Below, one piece after another: positions 1-7,949 of a DNA stretch of 64,000 nucleotides. Location: contig NZ_JBEJGX010000003.1 of NCBI RefSeq assembly GCF_040253635.1, positions 2,046,001-2,110,000 on the forward strand, in the 5' to 3' direction. Made by a program: the position numbers and the translations under genes. The notes below the pieces were generated by a model. It was given only the letters and a program-made list of their open reading frames with translations. It was not told the DNA's origin and made no database searches. Numbering within the stretch: the first letter of the stretch is position 1; each line of letters opens with the position of its first letter. Origin of the DNA: Streptomyces sp. Edi2. GTDB lineage: Bacteria; Actinomycetota; Actinomycetes; Streptomycetales; Streptomycetaceae.

Positions 1-3
1 AAG

Positions 4-1533
4 GTGTTGCGTCTGGTCGGCGGCCACATGGGGCGGCTGGCAACGCTTGACCTCAAGGCGCGGTGCGCTGACGGCCTGGAGCACTCCACTCACACGTGGG
101 CTGACCGTAAGCGTGAGCTGACGGCCTCCTCGTCGTCCCGCTGGGCCGGTTCGGTCACCTCCAGCACGCATGATCAGTGGGGCCTGTCCCGGCGCGCTCA
201 GCATGCTCATCTGCAAGGGCTGGACGCCGGTATCAAGACGGTGCGGCACCGCCTGTCGCTGCCGGTCGGCGAGAAGGGCAGCAAGCGTGCCCCGGGCGGT
301 TACCGGTCGAAACACGAGTGGTTCGTCAAGTCCCGGCGGCTGGCGGTTTTGGAGAAGCGGCGTTCGGTTGTTGCCGCTGACCGGGAGAGGGGGAAGGTCT
401 CGGTGGTGCGCGGCGGCCGGAAGCTCGCGAACACCCGGCACAACCTGGCCGCCGCCGCTGTGAACGAAACGCGGTGGCGGGAGCGGTGGGAGGCGGCACG
501 CTGGTTCCTGTCGGCCGACGGGGAGTGCGGGAAGCGCTTCGGGAACGAGACGATCCGGATCACCCCCGATGGGGAGATCAGCATCAAGCTGCCCGTGCCA
601 CTGGCCGAGCTGGCGAACGCGAAGCACGGCCGGTACGTCCTCGCGGCGAAGGCGGTGTTCCCCTACCGGGGCCAGGAGTGGCGCGACCGCATCGAAGCGA
701 ACCGTGCCGTGGCCTACCGCGTCCACCTCGACACCGCCTCCGGCCGCTGGTACGTGGACGCGTCCTGGACCCGTAAAGCCCTTCCCGCTGTGCCGCTGGA
801 CACGCTGCGGGCGCAGGGTGTGGTCGGTGTGGACACCAACGCGGATCACCTCGCCGCATGGCTGCTCGATGAGCACGGCAACCCGGTCGGTGAGCCGCGC
901 CGCTTCGACTACGACCTGTCCGGCACCGCTGACCACCACGACGCGCAACTGCGCCACGCCCTCACCCGCCTGCTGCACTGGGCCAAGACCACCGGCGTCC
1001 AGGCCATCGCCATCGAAGACCTCGACTTCACCGACTCCAAGACCCGCGAGAAACACGGCCGCAAGAAGAGCTTCCGGCAGCTCATCTCGGGCATCCCCAC
1101 CGGCAAACTCCGTGCCCGGCTGCTATCGATGTGCGCGGAGACCGGACTCGGCGTGATCGCCGTCGACCCTGCCTACACCAGCATGTGGGGCGCGCAGCAC
1201 TGGCAGAAGCCGCTGACCACCACACACCGCAAGACCAGCCGACACGCCGCCGCCCCGGTGGCCATCGGCAGGCGCTCCCTCGGACACCCGATCCGGCGAC
1301 GGACGGCACCGCCCCGCCAGCACCAGAGCGATGCTCGCGGGCATCGGACCGCCCAGGCCGGACCAGGTGACCGGGGGCGTGAGGGAAACCGCCCCCGCGT
1401 ACCCGGACCACGGACACGATCCGATGGAGCTGAACGCGGCAGGAACGCGGTGGACCAGAACGCCCAAGACCGTTCGGGGCGCTCGGCTGAGCGTGGGTTC
1501 TGGCGACAGGACTCACTCCCGCTCAGTCTTTAG
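4..1533 (+). CDS. TnpB-like IS200/IS605-family accessory protein, 5' end outside window
   Basis: The protein belongs to the TnpB-related group common in Streptomyces, whose relatives are RNA-guided nucleases associated with IS200/IS605 elements. The visible part is 509 residues. RuvC-I Asp lies in GVDTNADHLAAW (about D277) and RuvC-II Glu in IAIEDLDF (about E339). A block DPAYTSMWGAQHWQKPL at about 389-404 follows. Relatives then have a motif recalled as RHDAA, giving the third RuvC Asp; here it reads SRHAAAPVAIGRR with Ala at about 415 (codon GCC at 1246-1248). There is no CxxC zinc finger. The last roughly 80 residues are Arg/Gly/Pro-rich. No tnpA is in the window. The open frame touches the left edge, so GTG at 4 is unlikely to be the true start. 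The nuclease may be inactive, but this is inference. Confidence 0.8.
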   Translation: MLRLVGGHMGRLATLDLKARCADGLEHSTHTWADRKRELTASSSSRWAGSVTSSTHDQWGLSRRAQHAHLQGLDAGIKTVRHRLSLPVGEKGSKRAPGGYRSKHEWFVKSRRLAVLEKRRSVVAADRERGKVSVVRGGRKLANTRHNLAAAAVNETRWRERWEAARWFLSADGECGKRFGNETIRITPDGEISIKLPVPLAELANAKHGRYVLAAKAVFPYRGQEWRDRIEANRAVAYRVHLDTASGRWYVDASWTRKALPAVPLDTLRAQGVVGVDTNADHLAAWLLDEHGNPVGEPRRFDYDLSGTADHHDAQLRHALTRLLHWAKTTGVQAIAIEDLDFTDSKTREKHGRKKSFRQLISGIPTGKLRARLLSMCAETGLGVIAVDPAYTSMWGAQHWQKPLTTTHRKTSRHAAAPVAIGRRSLGHPIRRRTAPPRQHQSDARGHRTAQAGPGDRGREGNRPRVPGPRTRSDGAERGRNAVDQNAQDRSGRSAERGFWRQDSLPLSL

Positions 1534-1541
1534 GAACGGTT

Positions 1542-1596
1542 GGCGCACTGAACTGGACGGCCGCCAGGTCGGCGGGTGTGGGCGCACGGAACTGGA
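1542..1596. repeat. Two imperfect 16-nt direct repeats downstream of the TnpB-like gene
   Basis: GGCGCACTGAACTGGA at 1542-1557 is repeated with one change at 1581-1596, a 39-nt period. They fill the gap between the TnpB-like stop and the aldehyde dehydrogenase stop. They could mark the right end of the element or the omegaRNA region; this is not proven. Confidence 0.45.
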
Positions 1597-1654
1597 GCGG
1601 CGGCCTCGTCGGCGGCCAGGTCAGTGGCCTGGTCGGTGGTCGGGAACAGCCTGC

Positions 1655-3199
1655 CTACGCGCCCTCGGCCCGGTCGTCGACCCGGCGTGGCAGCCCCAGC
1701 GGGTTGTCGTCGCGCAGCTCGGGCGGCAGCAGCGCGGGCGGGGTGTTCTGGTAGGCGACCGGGCGCAGCCAGCGCTCGACGGCGGTGCCGCCGACGGAGG
1801 TCGAGGTGGAGGTCGTCGCCGGGTAGGGGCCGCCGTGGTGCTGGGCGGGGGCAACGGCGACCCCGGTCGGCCAGCCGTTGACGACCACCCGGCCGGCGAG
1901 CCGGGTGACCTCGGCGAGCAGCCGGGCGCCGCGGCCCCCGTCGTCGCTGCCGGCGCTCTCCGCGTCGCCGATCTGCAGGGTCGCGGAGAGGTTGCCGGGC
2001 AGCCGGGCGAGGACGGCGCCGATCTCGGCCTCGTCACGGTAGCGGGCGACGACGGTGACCGGGCCGAAGCACTCCTCCAGGAGGAGGTCGTGCGGCCCTT
2101 CGGCGGCGAGGTGGGCGGCCGGCACGGAGAGGAAACCGGCGCTGACGGTGTGCTCGCCGCCCGCGCCCGGGGTCACCGGCGCCTCGACGCCGGGGAGCTC
2201 GGCACGGGTGCGGACCCCGTCGAGGAACGCCTGCCGCATCCGGTGGTCGAGCAGCACCCCGGCCTCGGTGTCGCTGACCGCGTCGGTCAGCGCCGACAGC
2301 AGCCGCTCGCCGCTCTCGCCGTCGGGCGCCAGGACCAGGCCCGGCTTGACGCAGAACTGGCCCACGCCGAGCGTCATCGCACCGGCCAGCCCGGCGCCGA
2401 TCTGCTCGGCGCGCTCCGCGGCCGCGGCCTCGGTGATCACGACGGGGTTGAGGCTGCCCAGCTCGCCGTGGAAGGGGATGGGGTGCGGGCGGGCCGCGGC
2501 CGCGTCGTACAGGGCACGGCCGCCGCGCACCGAGCCGGTGAACCCGGCCGCGGTGATCAGCGGATGGCGCACCAGGTCGATACCGGCCTGGAAGCCGTGC
2601 ACCAGGCTCAGCACGCCCTCCGGCAGGCCGGCCTCGGCCGCGGCGCGGCGCAGCAGCGCGGCGCACAGCTCGGAAGTGGCCGGGTGGTCCGGGTGTGCCT
2701 TGACGACGACGGGGCAGCCGGCCGCGAGGGCGCTGGCGGTGTCGCCGCCCGGTACCGAGAAGGCGAGCGGGAAGTTGCTGGCGGAGTAGACCGCGACGGG
2801 GCCCAGCGGGATCTTGTAACGGCGCAGGTCGGGCCGGGGCGGGGTGAGGCCGGCGTCGGCGTGGTCGATCCGTACGTCGAGGAACGCGCCCTCCTGCACG
2901 AGGTCCGCGAAGGCGCGCAACTGGTAGGTGGTGCGGCCGAGTTCGCCGGTGAGCCGGCCGGGGCCGAGCGCGGTCTCGGCGTCGGCGGCCTCGATGACCG
3001 CCTCGCCCGCGTCGTCGAGCAGATCGGCGGCGCGGCGCAACAGCGCGGCGCGTACGGCGCGGTCGGCGAGCGCGTCCCGGGCCGCGTGGGCGGCGCGGAC
3101 CACGGTATCCACCTCGTCGGCCGTGGCCTCCACCGCAACCTGTTCCCGCTGCTTCCCGGTTCGGGGGTCGACACTCCAGACTGGTGCTGCTGCTGCCAC
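1655..3199 (-). CDS. Aldehyde dehydrogenase, 2,5-dioxopentanoate (alpha-ketoglutarate semialdehyde) dehydrogenase type
   Basis: This is an NAD(P)-dependent aldehyde dehydrogenase, 514 residues. It shows the catalytic Asn in SASNFPLAF (N142), FTGS at 220-223, general-base Glu in HGELGSLNP (E246) and nucleophile Cys in GVGQFCVKPG (C283). The overall sequence resembles the KGSADH group that makes 2-oxoglutarate at the end of oxidative pentose, uronate or aldarate degradation. The start is GTG at 3199, preceded by GGGAGG with 8-nt spacing; an ATG just upstream is in another frame. The gene is divergent from an IclR regulator, and a uronate dehydrogenase lies nearby, which supports an aldarate/uronate role. 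The exact substrate is inferred. Confidence 0.88.
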   Translation of the reverse strand: MAAAAPVWSVDPRTGKQREQVAVEATADEVDTVVRAAHAARDALADRAVRAALLRRAADLLDDAGEAVIEAADAETALGPGRLTGELGRTTYQLRAFADLVQEGAFLDVRIDHADAGLTPPRPDLRRYKIPLGPVAVYSASNFPLAFSVPGGDTASALAAGCPVVVKAHPDHPATSELCAALLRRAAAEAGLPEGVLSLVHGFQAGIDLVRHPLITAAGFTGSVRGGRALYDAAAARPHPIPFHGELGSLNPVVITEAAAAERAEQIGAGLAGAMTLGVGQFCVKPGLVLAPDGESGERLLSALTDAVSDTEAGVLLDHRMRQAFLDGVRTRAELPGVEAPVTPGAGGEHTVSAGFLSVPAAHLAAEGPHDLLLEECFGPVTVVARYRDEAEIGAVLARLPGNLSATLQIGDAESAGSDDGGRGARLLAEVTRLAGRVVVNGWPTGVAVAPAQHHGGPYPATTSTSTSVGGTAVERWLRPVAYQNTPPALLPPELRDDNPLGLPRRVDDRAEGA

Positions 3200-3267
3200 C
3201 GTGCATTCCTCCCGGGCGTGCCTGCCGAGTCTTTCCGCGTCCTGCCGCACATCGGAGGGCGTTCGAT

Positions 3268-3295
3268 ATGGTGAACGCTGTCCCAGATGGTGAAC
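3268..3295. promoter_or_regulatory. Candidate IclR operator: direct repeats ATGGTGAAC
   Basis: ATGGTGAAC occurs at 3268-3276 and again at 3287-3295, 19 bp apart start to start. The site is centred in the 138-nt region between the divergent aldehyde dehydrogenase and IclR genes. IclR proteins commonly bind such divergent regions. The binding partner is inferred. Confidence 0.5.
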
Positions 3296-3337
3296 AACCG
3301 GGACTCTATGGCGGTCCGAACAGGGGGGTCAAGGGCG

Positions 3338-4108
3338 ATGTCAGCTGACGGGACCGGTGGATCTCAGGTCAAATCCGCGGTGCGGACGGTGGAGTTGCTC
3401 GAATACTTCGCAGGTCGCCCCGGTATGCACAGTCTGTCCTCCGTCCAGGAAGCCGTCGGCTACCCGAAATCCAGCCTCTACATGCTGCTGCGCACCCTCG
3501 CCGACCTGGGCTGGGTCGAGACCGACGCCACCGGCACCCGCTACGGTATCGGTGTCCGCGCGCTGCTGGTCGGCACGTCGTACATCGACGGCGACGAGGT
3601 CGTGGCCGCGGCCCGGCCGACGCTGGACCGGCTCTCCGACGACACCACCGAGACCATCCACCTCGCCCGCCTGGACGGCACCAACGTCGTCTACCTCGCC
3701 ACCCGTCAGTCGCAGCACTATCTGCGCCCCTTCACCCGGGTCGGCCGGCGGCTGCCCGCGCACTCCACCTCGCTGGGCAAGGCGCTGCTCGCCACGTACG
3801 GCGACGACCAGGTGCGGGCGATGCTGCCGCCGACCCTCCCGCAGCTCACCGAGCACACCCTCACCGACCGCGAGCAGCTGATCGAGGAGCTGCACGCGGT
3901 GCGCGAACAGGGCTATGCGGTCGACCGCGAGGAGAACACCCTGGGCCTGCGCTGCTTCGGCGTCGCGATCCCGTACCGCACCCCGGCCCGGGACGCGATC
4001 AGCTGCTCGGTGCCGGTGGCCCGGCTGACCCCGGCCCATGAGCAGATGATCAAGGACACGCTGTTCGACGCCCGCGACCGGCTGACGCTCGCCACCCGGC
4101 GGCTGTGA
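3338..4108 (+). CDS. IclR-family transcriptional regulator
   Basis: A 256-residue regulator with an N-terminal winged helix (about 10-65, KSAVRTVELLEYF through YPKSSLYMLLRTLADLGWVE) and a C-terminal IclR effector domain (about 80-250, with LARLDGTNVVYLATR and PAHSTSLGKALLA). The start is ATG at 3338 (MSADGTGG); upstream in-frame ATGs lack a convincing ribosome site and would overlap the candidate operator. It is divergent from the semialdehyde dehydrogenase, so it probably controls that gene and itself in response to a sugar-acid intermediate. KdgR-type IclR proteins respond to 2-keto-3-deoxy sugar acids; the effector here is unknown. Confidence 0.9.
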   Translation: MSADGTGGSQVKSAVRTVELLEYFAGRPGMHSLSSVQEAVGYPKSSLYMLLRTLADLGWVETDATGTRYGIGVRALLVGTSYIDGDEVVAAARPTLDRLSDDTTETIHLARLDGTNVVYLATRQSQHYLRPFTRVGRRLPAHSTSLGKALLATYGDDQVRAMLPPTLPQLTEHTLTDREQLIEELHAVREQGYAVDREENTLGLRCFGVAIPYRTPARDAISCSVPVARLTPAHEQMIKDTLFDARDRLTLATRRL

Positions 4109-4215
4109 GCCCCCTGCGCCGGCCGCTCTTCCGCTTCCCCCTCCCCCGTACGGCGGAGGGGGATCGTCGTCGGGGCGGAGGCGCGCCGGGGGCGGCCCGC
4201 GGAAGGCTGGACGCC

Positions 4216-5586
4216 ATGAACACCCGTACCGGCCGCCCGGTGCGACGGGCCGGCCGACGCTGGGTCCATCTGGTGCTGGGCGGCGCGCTGTTGATGCCGT
4301 TCTATCTGCTGGCGTCGGTCGTGATCCCGCTGCTCGTGGACGGGGCCGACCCGCTGCGCCGGGTGGGCTGGCAGTTCGTCGCGTTCGGCGGTGCGCTGCC
4401 GCTCGCCGCCCTGGCCGCGCTGCTCTTCCCGCTGCTGCGGCCGCTGGAGGTGGCCGCCGTACGGTCGCTGTGCGCGGTGCCGGCGGAGCGGCTGGCCGAG
4501 GGGCCGGCGCTCTCCTGGGCGGCCCGGCGGCGTACGGCGTTGTGGTTCGTGGCGCATCTGCTGGCCGGGGGAATCGTCAGCGGGATGACGCTGGCCGCCC
4601 CGCCGGCCGCCGTCCTGCTGCTGGTGCTGCCGTTCTCCGGCGCCCTGCGGCACGCCTCGCCGGGGTGGCCGGCCGCCTTCCACGGTGCGCTGGGGCCGCT
4701 CACGGGGCTGGCGCTGCTGGCGCTGGTGGCCGGCACCGCCTGGGGGGCCGGAGCGCTGCTGGGCCGCTGCGCCCCGGTGCTGCTGGGCCCGACGCCCGCC
4801 GACCGGCTGGCCGCCGCCGAACGCCGGGCTGCCGATCTGGCGTCCCGCAACCGGCTGGCCCGCGAGCTGCACGATGCCGTCGGACACGCGCTGAGCGCGG
4901 TCACCCTCCAGGCGAGCGCGGCCCGCCGGGTGCTGGACACGGACCCGGAGTTCGCCCGCCGGGCACTGGCCGCCATCGAGGAGACCACCCGCGAGGCGGT
5001 CACCGAACTCGACACCGTACTGGGCCTGTTGCGCGAGGAGGACGGCGCCGATCCGACCGCGCCCGCGCCGACCCTGGACGGTCTGGATGCGCTGCTCGCC
5101 CGGACCCGGGCGGCGGGCCTGGCGGTCGAGGCCACGGTCGAGGGGCGGTGTGCGGGGCTGGCGCCGGTGGTCTCGCGGGAGGCCTACCGGATCGTGCAGG
5201 AAGGCCTCAGCAATGCGCTGCGCCATGCCGGGCCGGTAGCGGTACGGCTCCAGCTGCGGTGTGACGAGGGGGAGTTGACGATCCGGGTGGAGAATCCGGT
5301 GACCGGACCGGGGGACGGCTCCCCCGAGGCGGCGGACCGTCCGGACGGGGGCCGCGGACTGCGGGGAATCGCCGAGCGGGCACGACTGCTGGGCGGCGAG
5401 GCGGCGGCCGCGGCCCACGACGGCGTATGGCGGCTGACGGCCCGGCTGCCGTCGGCCGGGACGACGAGAGGGCGGGAGGACGGGACGACGGGGCGGGCGA
5501 CGGAGCAACGGAGCAATGGGACGACGGGGCGGGCGACGGGACGGCGGGGCGATGAGCAGCGGGACGCGGGAACACAGGACCGGTAA
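4216..5586 (+). CDS. NarL-type sensor histidine kinase
   Basis: A membrane sensor kinase of 456 residues. Hydrophobic segments lie at about 17-41, 52-75, 107-140 and 162-183. A HisKA_3 dimerisation helix follows with LARELHDAVGHALS (phospho-acceptor H219). The HATPase domain has the N-box-like NALRHA and the glycine-rich GRGLRGIAERARLLGG. The start ATG at 4216 has GGAAGG upstream. The last 40 or so residues are a Gly/Thr/Arg/Asp repeat (TTGRAT units) beyond the ATPase domain, probably disordered, and encoded by repetitive DNA. The response regulator follows after a 96-nt repeat-filled gap. No sensed signal can be deduced. Confidence 0.92.
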   Translation: MNTRTGRPVRRAGRRWVHLVLGGALLMPFYLLASVVIPLLVDGADPLRRVGWQFVAFGGALPLAALAALLFPLLRPLEVAAVRSLCAVPAERLAEGPALSWAARRRTALWFVAHLLAGGIVSGMTLAAPPAAVLLLVLPFSGALRHASPGWPAAFHGALGPLTGLALLALVAGTAWGAGALLGRCAPVLLGPTPADRLAAAERRAADLASRNRLARELHDAVGHALSAVTLQASAARRVLDTDPEFARRALAAIEETTREAVTELDTVLGLLREEDGADPTAPAPTLDGLDALLARTRAAGLAVEATVEGRCAGLAPVVSREAYRIVQEGLSNALRHAGPVAVRLQLRCDEGELTIRVENPVTGPGDGSPEAADRPDGGRGLRGIAERARLLGGEAAAAAHDGVWRLTARLPSAGTTRGREDGTTGRATEQRSNGTTGRATGRRGDEQRDAGTQDR

Positions 5587-5602
5587 CGGGGGCCGGTGCG
5601 AG

Positions 5603-5678
5603 AGCTGGGGCAGGGTGAGTGAACCGGGAGAGGATGAATGAACTGGGGCAGGGTGAATGCACTGGGGCAGGGTGAGCG
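5603..5678. repeat. Four 19-nt tandem repeat units between kinase and response regulator
   Basis: Units at 5603-5621, 5622-5640, 5641-5659 and 5660-5678 follow the pattern ACTGGGGCAGGGTGAATG with changes; the second is the most diverged. Each unit carries a GGGTGA-like stretch, so the array may supply the ribosome site for the GTG start at 5683. Confidence 0.8.
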
Positions 5679-5682
5679 GGGC

Positions 5683-6396
5683 GTGACCACGAGGCAGGAC
5701 GAAGACGACCAGCGGTCCGGCGACGGGGCCCGCTCCGGCCCGCTGCGTATCGTCCTCGCCGACGACGAACGGATGGTGCGTACGGCGCTGTGCGCGATCC
5801 TGGGCGCCGAGGCGGACATGGAGGTCGTCGGCGAGGCGTCGACCGGCGCCGAGGCGGTGCCGCTGATCCGTGCGCTGCGCCCGGACATCGTGCTGATGGA
5901 TGTCCGGATGCCGGAGATCGACGGCATCCGCGCGACCGAGCAGGTGCTCGCCGGGATGCCGGAGCCGCCCCGCATCATCGTGGTGACCACCTTCGAGAAC
6001 GACGCCTACGTCTATGACGCACTGCGGGCCGGCGCCAGCGGGTTCCTGCTCAAGCGGTCCGGCGCGCAGGAACTGGTCCAGGTCGTACGGCTGGTGGCGC
6101 GCAGCGACTCGCTGCTGTTCCCCGCGGCGGTGCGGCGGCTGGCCGCCCGGCACGCCGGGGAGCGGGCGGCGGCCGAGGCGGTGCGGACGCTGCGGGCCCG
6201 GCTGTCCGAGCGGGAGCGGGCGGTGCTGCGGCTGATGACGGCCGGGCTGACGAACGCCGAGATCGCGGGCCGGCTGGGGGTGGGCCCGGCCACGGTCAAG
6301 ACGCATGTGGCGGGGGTGCTGGCCAAGCTCGGGGTGCGGGACCGGACCCAGGCGGTGATCGCCGCGTATGAGTGCGGGTTCGTCCGGCCGGGGTGA
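5683..6396 (+). CDS. NarL/LuxR-family response regulator
   Basis: A 237-residue two-domain regulator. The receiver has the acidic pair in LADDERMVR (D27/D28), phospho-acceptor D73 in LMDVRMPEIDG and Thr/Lys switch positions in VVTTFEN and LLKRSG. The C-terminal LuxR helix-turn-helix is LSERERAVLRLM through GPATVKTHVAGVLAKLGVRDR. I chose GTG 5683 (VTTRQDEDD); an ATG at 5638 would translate the tandem repeats. It is the cognate partner of the preceding kinase. The stop codon sits inside the first unit of another repeat array. Confidence 0.9.
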   Translation: MTTRQDEDDQRSGDGARSGPLRIVLADDERMVRTALCAILGAEADMEVVGEASTGAEAVPLIRALRPDIVLMDVRMPEIDGIRATEQVLAGMPEPPRIIVVTTFENDAYVYDALRAGASGFLLKRSGAQELVQVVRLVARSDSLLFPAAVRRLAARHAGERAAAEAVRTLRARLSERERAVLRLMTAGLTNAEIAGRLGVGPATVKTHVAGVLAKLGVRDRTQAVIAAYECGFVRPG

Positions 6397-6451
6397 GGCG
6401 TCCGGAGGGAGTGATGCGTCCGGAGGGGATGATGCGTCCGGCCGGGGCGAT
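6380..6451. repeat. Four 18-nt tandem repeat units at the response-regulator stop codon
   Basis: Units at 6380-6397, 6398-6415, 6416-6433 and 6434-6451 follow the pattern GCGTCCGGAGGGGATGAT. The first encodes the last residues and stop of the response regulator; the others are untranslated copies. Confidence 0.8.
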
Positions 6452-6494
6452 CAGGCACCGCCCCTGCCGTGCCGCAAGCGGATTCGCCGGCCCC

Positions 6495-6535
6495 GTCAAG
6501 TGTCTTGACCAGCCATGAACCAGCTCTTCTAGCGT
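6495..6535 (+). promoter_or_regulatory. Candidate promoter and palindromic operator for the uronate dehydrogenase
   Basis: GTCAAG-TGT-CTTGAC (6495-6509) is a perfect inverted repeat. Its right arm overlaps TTGACC at 6505-6510, a good -35 match. TAGCGT at 6530-6535 fits the principal sigma -10 consensus TAGNNT; the spacer is 19 nt. A repressor bound here would block the promoter. Confidence 0.5.
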
Positions 6536-6599
6536 GTCCGCACATCTGAATGCTGTCCGTGCATACAGCCTTGCTGTTGAGCCGGAGGAGTCCCCGTCC

Positions 6600-7442
6600 A
6601 TGACCGCACCCCGCACCCCCTCACGCACCGTCCCCCGCAGCGTCCTGCTCACCGGCGCCGCCGGCGGGCTCGGCACCCTGATGCGTGAGCTGCTGCCGCC
6701 CTACGGGTACCGGCTGCGCCTCTTCGACCAGCGGCCCGTCGACACCCCCGCCGGCGAACCTGAGGCGATCACGGCCGAGTTGGCCGACACGGAGGCACTG
6801 CGCGAGGCGGTGCGCGGGGTCGACGCGGTGATCCATCTCGCGGGCATCTCCCTGGAGGCCGGCTTCGAGCAGATCCTGCGCGCCAACATCGAGGGCACCT
6901 ACCGCCTGTACGAGGCGGCGCGCGAGGCGGGCGTCCGCCGTATCGTCTTCGCCTCCTCGAACCACGCCGTCGGCTTCACCCCGCGCCCCGCGGACGGCTC
7001 CGGCGCCATCCCCGTCGGCACACCCCGCCGCCCCGACACCTACTACGGGCTGTCCAAGGGATTCGGCGAGGATCTGGCCTCCCTGTACTGGGATGTGCAC
7101 GGCATCGAGACCGTCTCGGTCCGCATCGGCTCCTGCTGCCCCGTGCCGGCCTCGGTGCGGATGCTGTCCATCTGGCTGAGCCCGGCCGACTGCGCACGGC
7201 TGCTGCACGCCGCGCTCACCGCGCCGGACGTGGGCCACACCGTCGTCTACGGCTCGTCCGCCAACACCCGCCTGTGGTGGGACCTGTCGACCGCCCGCGC
7301 CCTGGGGTACGCGCCACAGGACGACTCCGAGCCGTACGCGGCACGGCTGATCGCCGCACAGGGCGCGCTGGAACCGGACAACCCCGAACACGCCTTCCTC
7401 GGCGGCACCTTCTGCACCGACCCGCCCCGGTGGCCACACTGA
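6600..7442 (+). CDS. NAD-dependent uronate dehydrogenase-like SDR/epimerase-family enzyme
   Basis: An extended short-chain dehydrogenase of 280 residues. The Rossmann motif TGAAGGLG is at 18-25, the catalytic Ser in FASSNH at about 119-120 and YGLSK (Y149, K153) completes the active site. The stretches LRANIEGTYRLYEAAREAG, IVFASSNHAVGF, VRIGSC and the C-terminal FLGGTF closely follow the known uronate dehydrogenase from Agrobacterium (Udh, EC 1.1.1.203), which oxidises galacturonate or glucuronate to the aldarolactone. The start ATG has GGAGGAG 9 nt upstream. Together with the KGSADH-like gene at 1655 this suggests an oxidative uronate pathway whose middle steps (dehydratases) are not in the window. 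Substrate inferred. Confidence 0.82.
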   Translation: MTAPRTPSRTVPRSVLLTGAAGGLGTLMRELLPPYGYRLRLFDQRPVDTPAGEPEAITAELADTEALREAVRGVDAVIHLAGISLEAGFEQILRANIEGTYRLYEAAREAGVRRIVFASSNHAVGFTPRPADGSGAIPVGTPRRPDTYYGLSKGFGEDLASLYWDVHGIETVSVRIGSCCPVPASVRMLSIWLSPADCARLLHAALTAPDVGHTVVYGSSANTRLWWDLSTARALGYAPQDDSEPYAARLIAAQGALEPDNPEHAFLGGTFCTDPPRWPH

Positions 7443-7609
7443 CGGTCCCGCCCGGTGGCCCCCGAGGGCCCTGCCCGTTGCCGCGGCGCCACCGAACCGC
7501 CCGAGCGGCGCCGTGCGCACGTGGCCCCTGCCACGCCGCGGAACCCCCGCCGCCCGGGTGGCGTCCTGGTCTGTGTACCCACCCACCGCGCAGGAACGAG
7601 GAACGCATC

Positions 7610-7882
7610 ATGGGCATCGTCAGCTGGCTCGTACTCGGGCTGATCGCGGGCATCATCGCGAAGGTCCTGCTGCCGGGGCGGGACCCGGGCGGCATCGTCG
7701 GCACGACCCTCATCGGCATCGTGGGGTCCTTCCTCGGCGGCTGGCTCTCCACCAAATTCCTGCACCGCCCGATCCCCAAGGATTTCGGCGAGCCGTCCAT
7801 GTGGATCGCCTCGGTCGCCGGGGCCCTGGTCCTGCTGATCGCCTACCGGCTGCTCTTCGGCAACTCCCGCGAACGCCGGTGA
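7610..7882 (+). CDS. GlsB/YeaQ/YmgE-family small membrane protein
   Basis: A 90-residue protein with three hydrophobic helices (about 4-20, 27-47 and 63-83). The pattern GLIAGIIAKVLLPGRDPGGIVGTTLIGIVGSFLGGWL is that of the transglycosylase-associated/GlsB stress membrane family, implicated in general stress responses. The ATG at 7610 is preceded by GAGGAA at 7 nt. An extra amphipathic stretch (FLHRPIPKDFGEP) separates the second and third helices. It stands alone upstream of the TerD-like gene. Confidence 0.88.
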   Translation: MGIVSWLVLGLIAGIIAKVLLPGRDPGGIVGTTLIGIVGSFLGGWLSTKFLHRPIPKDFGEPSMWIASVAGALVLLIAYRLLFGNSRERR

Positions 7883-7949
7883 CCGGGTCCGGCGGCCATC
7901 GGGCCGCAGGTAATGGAACCGCAAAGGCGAGCCGATCGTTGAGCCCGGC

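Noticed and set aside
5638..5682. Earlier ATG start for the response regulator
   Set aside because: It would translate the 19-nt tandem repeats and has no family support; GTG 5683 is preferred.
3913..6306. 797-codon minus-strand frame over the two-component system
   Set aside because: Antisense to the clear kinase and response regulator; Arg/Pro/Gln-rich noise.
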